In this document: positions 57,452 to 64,000 of the stretch, one piece after another
Position numbering within the stretch: the stretch's first letter is position 1
How the letters are laid out: the number at the start of each line of letters is the position of its first letter
NCBI GenBank assembly: GCA_026545225.1
Contig: CM048845.1
Location: 32,912,501-32,976,500 of the forward strand
Direction of reading: 5' to 3'
Origin: Cornus controversa
Taxonomy: Eukaryota > Streptophyta > Magnoliopsida > Cornales > Cornaceae
DNA length: 64,000 nt
The notes under the pieces: generated by a model
Database searches by the model: none
The model's input: the letters and a program-made list of their open reading frames with translations, nothing else
What the model was told of the DNA's origin: nothing
Position numbers and translations under genes: made by a program

Positions 57452-58690
57452 ATGGCGAGGGTGAAGAATGCACCCGGTGTAGTTAGAGACGTGCCCGGGC
57501 GAGTCTTCCGGTCTCGAAAGTTTCACCTGGAGCAGATTTTTGATTTAGCAGAGTTCGAGATACATCCCGACAGCGCGTGGGCTGTCGTCGAGCTCAGGAG
57601 GCGTCGCCTCGACCGACTATGTGTGCCTCCTACTGATGTGGCACACGAGCGCTTAGTGCAGGTTTTCTATGAGCGCATGACTTACTCCTGCACAGCGCCA
57701 GACACATTAGAGACGGTCGTGGGCACCACGACTATTACGATTACGCCGAGCCGGATTGCACAGATGCTCGGCATTCCTCACCAGCAGCCGCCAGACATGG
57801 TTGACCAGGACGGTCGATCGCTTTTCAGGGCCGCACTTCCAGCAGACACGACACTGGTCTCCATCGTGATGGACATGTGTGGTGGGGCGTTTACCACGCC
57901 CAGTCACAACTGCACGTCCAAATCGATGTGCCCGAGCAGACTGTGGTTCCTGGACACCGTTCTCATCAAGAACACGTGTCCCCTGCAGCATGTGGCAGAG
58001 CGTAGGGGCGACCTCCTCCGTTGCCTTTATTCTTTCCACACGGGCACGTGGGTTTCTGTCCCATCACTGATCTGGGGGCAGATGTACAAAGTCTGGGACG
58101 GCCTCGTCAACAAGAGGATGAGGTGATCAGCGAGCTGGCGGCTTCCCTTTCCTTTCCTGGTCACAGCTTTTCTTAGTCGTGCCAGTATACCGGTCAATCA
58201 TACTAACATCCAGTTGGCACCGCCCATCCGCTTCACATCTTCTCAGTGGGAGTGGGTGAGGTGACACTTAGAGCGACAGGACCACCAGGGCGATCCACCT
58301 GACGATGTAGACATGGATGCTCCAGAGGAGATAGAGGAGGGAAAGCCTGCAGGGGATGGGTCTGAGGACGAGGAGATAATGGAGGAGGAGATGGATATGG
58401 CTGCAGAGCGGCACGACATCCTGGCGACGGGCTATTCCTGCCTAGCGGCTGATGTTGAGCGGCTCTAGCAGGGTTTTGACGAGTACGTCTAGGTGACGCA
58501 GAGTCAGCTGGAAGGCATCCGTTCGGACATTTCTTCTCTGGCTCAGGGTCAGAGGGCGATTCTCGACGAGTTCTGAGCCTTCAGGCAGGACCTGCAGTTC
58601 CTGTTTGCAGGACGAGCTTCCACCTCCACTTCTGCTCCCACCGAGCCGCCACCACCACCACCCGCCTCGAGTAGCTGCTTTTATGTGTCT
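57452..58690 (+). pseudogene. Athila C env-position gene, plant-transposon-type domain and coiled coil
   Basis: ATG at 57452. Open for 224 codons to TGA 58124, then the same frame continues with stops at 58262 (TGA), 58466 (TAG), 58490 (TAG) and 58574 (TGA). Domain at residues about 25-200 (RKFHLEQIFDLAEFEI, RLVQVFYERM, ITPSRIAQMLGIPHQQ, RLWFLDTVLIKNTCP, ERRGDLLRCLY) homologous to 33938-33249. Then IPVNHTNIQLAPPIRF, an acidic linker (DVDMDAPEEIEE), a coiled coil (SQLEGIRSDISSLAQGQRAI) and a proline run. G+C is clearly higher than around it. No signal peptide or convincing membrane segment, so an envelope role is not shown; function unknown. End is uncertain because the frame stays open into T-rich sequence. 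Confidence 0.8.
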
Positions 58691-59344
58691 TTTCTGTTTT
58701 ACTTTATGTATTTTTCTTCTTTTATTTTTTTGATAGGCCATGTTGGCCATGTTGTCTTTCTTTTTATAGGTATTCCACCTGCATGTACACTTTGTACTGA
58801 ACTTATTCACATATCTATGGAATACCGTTATTTTCTTTTATACCATGTGTTATCTTTACTGTCTTTATTTTTGCTTTCTGTCAATATCTCTGTTCTCTAT
58901 ACTTTGACTATGTATGTAGTACCACTTGTCTAATTGTTATATGCGATTCAGTTGATGATTTCCGTTTATTACCGCCTGGTTTAAATTCCCAATACTATTG
59001 AGATTGCTTCAACACAGTATGGCGTTAATAACGAAAGGCAGCCCCTTTGCATGCTATACGTTAGCGTGCCTGGATAGTCAATATCTTATCGCATAGACCT
59101 CTTAGACAATTGGGAAACACCAGTTCAGACCCGTAGATATGCAGTGATCTTGACATTTTCCGTTTGTGCATTATTATTTCATTATGTTCTTTTCATATAC
59201 TTTTTGTTCCTTTTAATGCTCGTGGTATCCAGTGGGTGTTCCGTGCAGGTTTTTCTTATTTGCAGGATGACCGCTACTGTGGAATACCATTTTTGTCGCA
59301 TTCAGCAATCCCGGTAACTTCTTTCCTTGTTCTTCTTGTCCAAG

Positions 59345-59379
59345 CATTGAGGACAATGTTGCATATAAGTTTGGGGGTG
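59345..59379 (+). promoter_or_regulatory. GAGGACAATG box plus internal purine tract
   Basis: CATTGAGGACAATGTTGC, then TAAGTTTGGGGGTG; counterpart of 15849-15883. Confidence 0.75.
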
Positions 59380-59934
59380 CAGTAGGCTATACCACTTGCA
59401 TATGCATGCAATGTTCAGTCTTAGTATTGAGTATCATTGTAGAGCAGTTTTTGATATTTTTGCATGCTTGCTATGAATGTCCGAGGTAAATGCAGCAGGT
59501 AGTTAAGAACTTTAACATTGTAAATACCCGCACTTTTGTAAGCTATATAGTAGGCTAGAACGGTCTACATTTTTGTCTAAATACGAGCACGTACAGTTCT
59601 TGCCCTAAATTTGTCCTTAACCGCACAAATTCGCACACATGCATTTTAAATTGTGGGGTATAAGTCTGAGGGAGAATTTTGTAAATTTCTGTTTTTATCT
59701 GAACAACTTAAAGAATAAGTTCTTCCGGTTGTTGTAAAAAAAAAAAAGGGAGAAAAAGAGAGAAAAAGAGAAAAATTTGCAATAAGCCTTCTCACTCAAT
59801 AAACTGAATTTCTATGCCTCAAAGCAGGGATTATTCGAGTATAAGTGTACAAGGTTGAGCAGTAATAAGCGGGTGGCTTGCTTACGCTCATCGTCTTGTA
59901 AGCTTGGTTATTAAGTCCGAGGGGTGTTTCTTCA

Positions 59935-60030
59935 TCTAATGCCCTAAAACCAATTGGTTTGGGAGTCATTGGCCCAATGCCGCTACATGGGCTTACAAGA
60001 AAGCAAAAAGAGCTAAGCATTGCACGGTCA
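59935..60030 (+). other. Conserved non-coding block, family C copy
   Basis: GCCCTAAAACCAATTGGTTT, GGGAGTCATTG, GCTACATGGGC, AGAAAGC, AAGCATTGCAC. Here the stem is perfect (AAACCAATTGGTTT); in family A it reads AAAGCCATCTGGTTT. Confidence 0.7.
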
Positions 60031-60433
60031 TCCTCACATGAGCAATCATGAATGTTTTGTGATAAAGAACAGCGGTGTTGAGCGTTTTCAATGAGTTTTT
60101 CTCTTAAAAACAGATTTGTTTGTTTTCTTCTCCAAATATGACAAAAGCCAAGCGTTAGAATGCATGTTCACTTTTCAAAGAGGATTTTGGGGTCAGAATT
60201 GGTATGTTTGTTCGGACTGGCCATTATGTGGGGACCGTCATTTATTTATAGCTTGTGCAAGTCCATTTTTGCTAATGACCACATAGTTCTGTAATACTTG
60301 TTGCATTTGCCAAATGTGAAATGAACGGATGATCGCCCTTTATCTAGTTGATGACTGAGCATGATTTAACTTTTGTATAATATAGTTAATTCCATTTTTG
60401 TAATATCGTATTGCTAAGGGACTAGCAATATGT

Positions 60434-60446
60434 AAGTTTGGGGGTG
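60434..60446 (+). other. Polypurine tract of Athila C
   Basis: AAGTTTGGGGGTG directly before the 3' LTR. Confidence 0.9.
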
Positions 60447-61872
60447 TGATAAGTATTCAATTCTATGCATTTGAACCCTCTTTATTGCATATGTTAGTCC
60501 CATTTTTGCGTTTACCGAGATATATTTACGGTATTTTTGTGTTTTTAATGTATTGCAGGTATTAGAGTAAATGGAGCAAAGTTTGAAGCTATTTGCAGCT
60601 GAAGAGAAAAAGTCAGAATTGCAGCCAAAGGCATCTCGATCAATCGAGATGTTGATCTCGATCAATCGAGATCTCGATTGATTGAGATCTCATTTCGATT
60701 GATCAAAATCTCGATTGATCGAGATTCAATCTCGATTGATCGAGATTTTGTAGAACCCACTTGGCCACTTGCTCACCTGCTCTCCCACTTGTAACAAAAT
60801 CCCCCTTTTTGCACGACTTAGGGGGATTGTCTGACTTGAACAAGACCCTTGGGGACCTTCTTGATACAAGGGATATATATATTGATATATATATATATAT
60901 GGTGGGCCCCCAAGGTTGAAAAGGAAGCCAAAAAGCACAAAAAGGGTCATGTCTCTCATATCTCATATATCTCTCAATATACATCAGACCATCCAAGGAG
61001 AGACCTTCGGGAGAGGAAGAAGAGGAGTTGAACCAGACCATGAAGCTTCACTTTCTTCATCAATGGAAGGGTGCAAGGCTGCCATGACCAACTAACTCCT
61101 CTACTAGGGTGTGGTTGACACACCTAGCCATGTAAACTTGTTCATTTTTGTAGCACTTGGGGATTTGTAGTTAAATGTTGATTATTTAGCATAGTGAATA
61201 TGTACACAAATACATTTCTTATATATATTCATTTGATTTAGAATTTATTCTTGTCTTAGAGTAGATTTTGTCACTTGAATGCACAACATTTGCATATTCC
61301 ACAAGAAGTGCAAATGATGGCTAGATAATGGTGTTTAAATGAATGTGTGATGTTTGCTTGTATAGACCATGCCAAGACAAGGTAGTTTGGATGCATGTGG
61401 GGTTCACTTAGAGAGTAGGGTAATTACGTAGTTAGTTAGGTTGAAGAGCTATGCTTGTTGAAGATGGATTATGATAGGTTAGCACACACATTGATCTTTT
61501 GATATGGCATTGAGGTCACAAGCCTAATGACATTGTTAGGCATTTAACATATGAATCCCATGCTTGCTACACTTATGAACATGTGAATGGCTAGTGGTGG
61601 AAACCAACCCTAGTTCTCTCTCCCAACTTTACTCTTTAATTTTATTGTCCTTTCATTCATGCAATAGTTTATAATCAAAAATTCAAAAACCTGTTTTTAG
61701 GATTAAAGTAGAATTAATCTTTCTTTAAGACAATTGTGACTAGTCCTCGTGGGATCGATACCCTCTATATAGAACCTTATCTACAAAGATTCGTGCTCTT
61801 GCGAGTGGTTAAATTATATTTTGATAAAAGGGCAAAATTTAGTTACAATTTAATCCGAGTTTAGCCACATCA
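60447..61872 (+). repeat. 3' LTR of Athila C
   Basis: 1426 bp, partner of 51758-53187, with its own palindrome array at about 60634-60750 and TATA-like run at 60875-60900. Followed by CTCTC. Confidence 0.95.
60634..60750. repeat. CGAT-CA/TG-ATCG palindrome array, 3' LTR
   Basis: Same six copies as in the 5' LTR. One centre is turned round (ATCTCGATTGATCGAGAT here, ATCTCGATCAATCGAGAT at the same place in 52019-52036) and one arm has lost a pair. Confidence 0.9.
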
Positions 61873-61877
61873 CTCTC

Positions 61878-63640
61878 CCACTTCCACTCCAATTTAGGCA
61901 GTGGCTGCAATGATCCTAGTGGTCTCTGGTGATCAATCTTGATCATCTGACATATGCTACACTTAGAGACAAATATAGCAATGTCTATCTTCATACCTAA
62001 CCACCAAAACTGTCATTTCATGTCTTAATACATCTTATCCCTTCTCGGGTGTATTGAAAATTGAGAACTGTGGGCCTTACTGATCACTGCCCTTCTTAAG
62101 TCATCATTAAGAGGGACCACTAACAGCCTCTTGTACCTCAATTCTCCGTCTGTACCCACTGTATAAAATGGTACCTCTCCAAATTTTAATTCAGCCACCT
62201 TCTCTACGCACTACGGGTCAGTGAGCTGATTTGTAATTACCCTCCAAATGATAACAGGTGTAACCACTACACATGCTACAAAGGCATTAGCTAAGGCATC
62301 AATGCTGCTCAAGTCATTCCACTCAGCTTTGAATAGAGCAGAAAGACTAGCATAGGGTTGGTGACTAAGTGCATCAGCTATTATGTTTGCTTTCCCTAGG
62401 TGGTACTGGATGAAAAAATGATAATCTTTCACGAACTCTAGCCACCTGTGCTATCTCATATTCAGCTCCTTTTATGAGAATAGATATTGCAAACTCTTGT
62501 ATTCGCTAAACAATCTGAAGGTCTCACCCAAAAGGTAATGTCTCCAAATCCTCAAGGCAAAAATCACAATTGCTAACTTCAGATTGTGTCAGGTAGTTAA
62601 GCTCATAAGGCTTAAGCTTACGTGAAGCATAAGATATCGACCTCTCCTCCTGCATCAACACGCTACCCAAACCCATCGGTATATACCAAGTAGTCAACCC
62701 CGCTCTGGGAGTAGATAAAATAGATGCAGTCATCAACCTGCTCTTCAAATCATTGAATACTACCTGATAAGAGTCACTCCAAACAAATGGCACACCCTTT
62801 TTAGTGAGATGGGTGGGCAGGCCAGCAATCTTGGAGAAACCCTAAATAAACGAATGATAATAACTAGCTAACCCCAGAAAACTACAAATCTTTGTAGGTG
62901 AGGTAGGCTGCCCCCACTCCAACACTACTGACACTTTACTTGGATCAACCGATATCCCCTTTTAGATACTAGATGACCTAAGAATTTTACCTCTCTCTGC
63001 CAAAAATCACATTTCTTATACTTTGCATACAACCGGTGATCTCTTAGTGTCTGCAGAACAATACTGAAATGTCTGACATAATTCCTCTAACCTAGAAATA
63101 GGCCTGGTACTTGGAGCTAAATCAATCACAAAGTCTATCTTACGACTCGGTGGAAGCCTTGAAATTTCTTAAATACGTCCTAAAAGTCTCACACCATTAG
63201 AATGGATTGGATAGAAACTGTAATTCCCTCTGGAGACTCCTCACTAATAAATAATAAATGAGTTCTAGACCCTTCATTTGATCGCGGTATAGATACCAAA
63301 TACATCTCTTGACCTGGTATAATAAGAAAAATTACCTTATCATAGAAATTGACATGGGCATGATAATATGATAACCAATCCATCCCGGGTATGACATCCT
63401 ATGATTTCATATCCAAGACCAATAGGTCTGCCAAGAACTTAAGTCTGCCAATGTCTATAGTGACCTGACTATAGCGTTCCCATAAAACCGTACTAATCCC
63501 CAATGGTGTAGCAATACTAAATGGAGAACTACACGGATATTAGCTATACCAAATAGTATAACCAATGACCGAGATACAAACGAGTGGAATGCACCCGTAT
63601 TGAGTAAATCATGACCAAGTTTACTTATTTATTCGAACTG
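61878..63640 (-). pseudogene. pol: Chromovirus protease, partial RT, RNase H and integrase start, broken
   Basis: Minus strand from 63640: protease LNTGAFHSFVS (about 63600; catalytic Asp now Asn), GMDWLSYYHAHVNF-type segment (63383), LPPSRKIDFVIDLAPSTRPIS (about 63150-63090), then directly [20 protein letters not shown] (63070-63010): the RT fingers and palm with the catalytic Asp pair are deleted. Thumb (VDPSKVS), RNase H (WSDSYQVVFNDLKSRL, SISYASRKLKPYELNYLTQS), YHLGKANIIADALSHQP (62400), and integrase zinc region end CSICQMIKIDHQRP with PLPKLEWKWE next to the Athila insertion. Continues at 51757. Gag is missing. Confidence 0.9.
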
Positions 63641-64000
63641 ACCCTGGATTTGGTTCACTACATGTACAGTCGCGTGCCTCGGTGCAATGCATCGAAGTGG
63701 CTACTTTGATGTATCGATGTTGTCGATGCATCGACCATCTATCGACACAAGGTGCGAAGGTTGCTAAAATTGTCATAAAAATGGGGCATTTTAAAGATGG
63801 ATGCATCAAAGTTAAGTTTGATGCATCGAAGCTCTCTTCGATTGAAAGTTTGCAAAATTGCCCTAAGTATGAAAAAAATTAATTTTCACCCTCAATTCAA
63901 ATCTCTCACACTCAGACGTCTCAAAAATATTTAGATACACTCCTTTTGGATTCGAAGGGTCACATGGAACATGATAGGACCACGAAAAATTTTGCCAAGT
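63641..64000. other. Unclassified LTR-like tail with GATGCATC palindromes
   Basis: Homology to the chromovirus stops near 63640. Then come AATGCATCGAAG, TTTGATGTATCGATG, CGATGCATCGA, GGATGCATCAAAG and TTTGATGCATCGAAG between 63685 and 63835, then CA/TC-rich sequence like the transcript start of an LTR. No gene; borders unknown. Confidence 0.4.

Larger units (their letters stand above)
58691..60433 (+). other. 3' non-coding region of Athila C
   Basis: T-rich stretch, box 59345-59379, A/G-rich run (59738-59776) and conserved block 59935-60030. Same order as in family A although the LTRs do not align. No gene. Confidence 0.75.
51758..61872 (+). mobile_element. Athila element, family C, with gag-protease and env-position gene but no RT
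   Basis: 10115 bp, LTRs 1430 and 1426 bp, perfect target duplication CTCTC (51753-51757 and 61873-61877), inserted in the chromovirus integrase. Order: LTR, tRNA-Asp primer site, gag-protease, integrase tail, palindrome array, TATA-like box, possible intron, env-position gene, conserved 3' region, purine tract, LTR. RT, RNase H and the integrase core are missing. The genes it keeps need few changes to be open, unlike most of the window, so it is a rather young insertion. Confidence 0.95.

Noticed and set aside
57452..58690. Reading the env-position gene as a true viral envelope
   Set aside because: No signal peptide, furin-like site or clear transmembrane segment; the hydrophobic end after 58690 is a T-rich non-coding stretch read by chance.

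Overview
This is nuclear DNA of a seed plant, most likely a eudicot; the sequence does not allow a species call. It is AT-rich and built almost entirely of transposable elements nested in one another, as in pericentromeric heterochromatin. I found no convincing cellular protein-coding gene, tRNA or rRNA. Every real coding region belongs to a mobile element, and all of them carry stops, frameshifts or deletions.

Layout. 1-1545: gag start and 5' LTR of a minus-strand Ty3/Gypsy element leaving the window. 1546-4847: two Helitron-like pieces (ends at 3042 and 3112). 4848-9644: unclassified, possibly LTR-derived DNA with a hairpin minisatellite, split by a solo Athila LTR (7683-9090). 9697-20834: a probable non-autonomous Helitron (minus) holding a whole non-autonomous Athila element (11149-18570, family A). 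22167-45919: a Copia element of Sirevirus type, stretched from about 9.5 kb to 23.8 kb by four later insertions: solo LTR of family A (26043-27560), inverted family-A Athila (29632-37103), inverted solo LTR of family C (37764-39180), and a decayed second Copia element inside its 3' LTR (41723-45519). 46885-47871: orphan chromovirus RT-RNase H fragment. 47921-63640: minus-strand chromovirus (Tekay/Del-like) cut in its integrase by a complete Athila element (51758-61872, family C). 63641-64000: unclassified LTR-like tail.

Eight insertions have target-site duplications I could read directly, six perfect and two with one mismatch, so the order of insertion can be reconstructed.

The three Athila elements share a plan: tRNA-Asp primer site, gag-protease, (integrase in 29632-37103 only), an array of GAT-NN-ATC palindromes, a TATA-like box, an env-position gene with a plant-transposon-type domain and a C-terminal coiled coil, a conserved 3' non-coding block, and repeated AAGTTTGGGGGTG purine tracts. 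Family C lacks reverse transcriptase but keeps gag-protease and the env-position gene. The palindrome arrays, seen both in LTRs and inside elements of families with unrelated LTRs, are the most unusual feature here.
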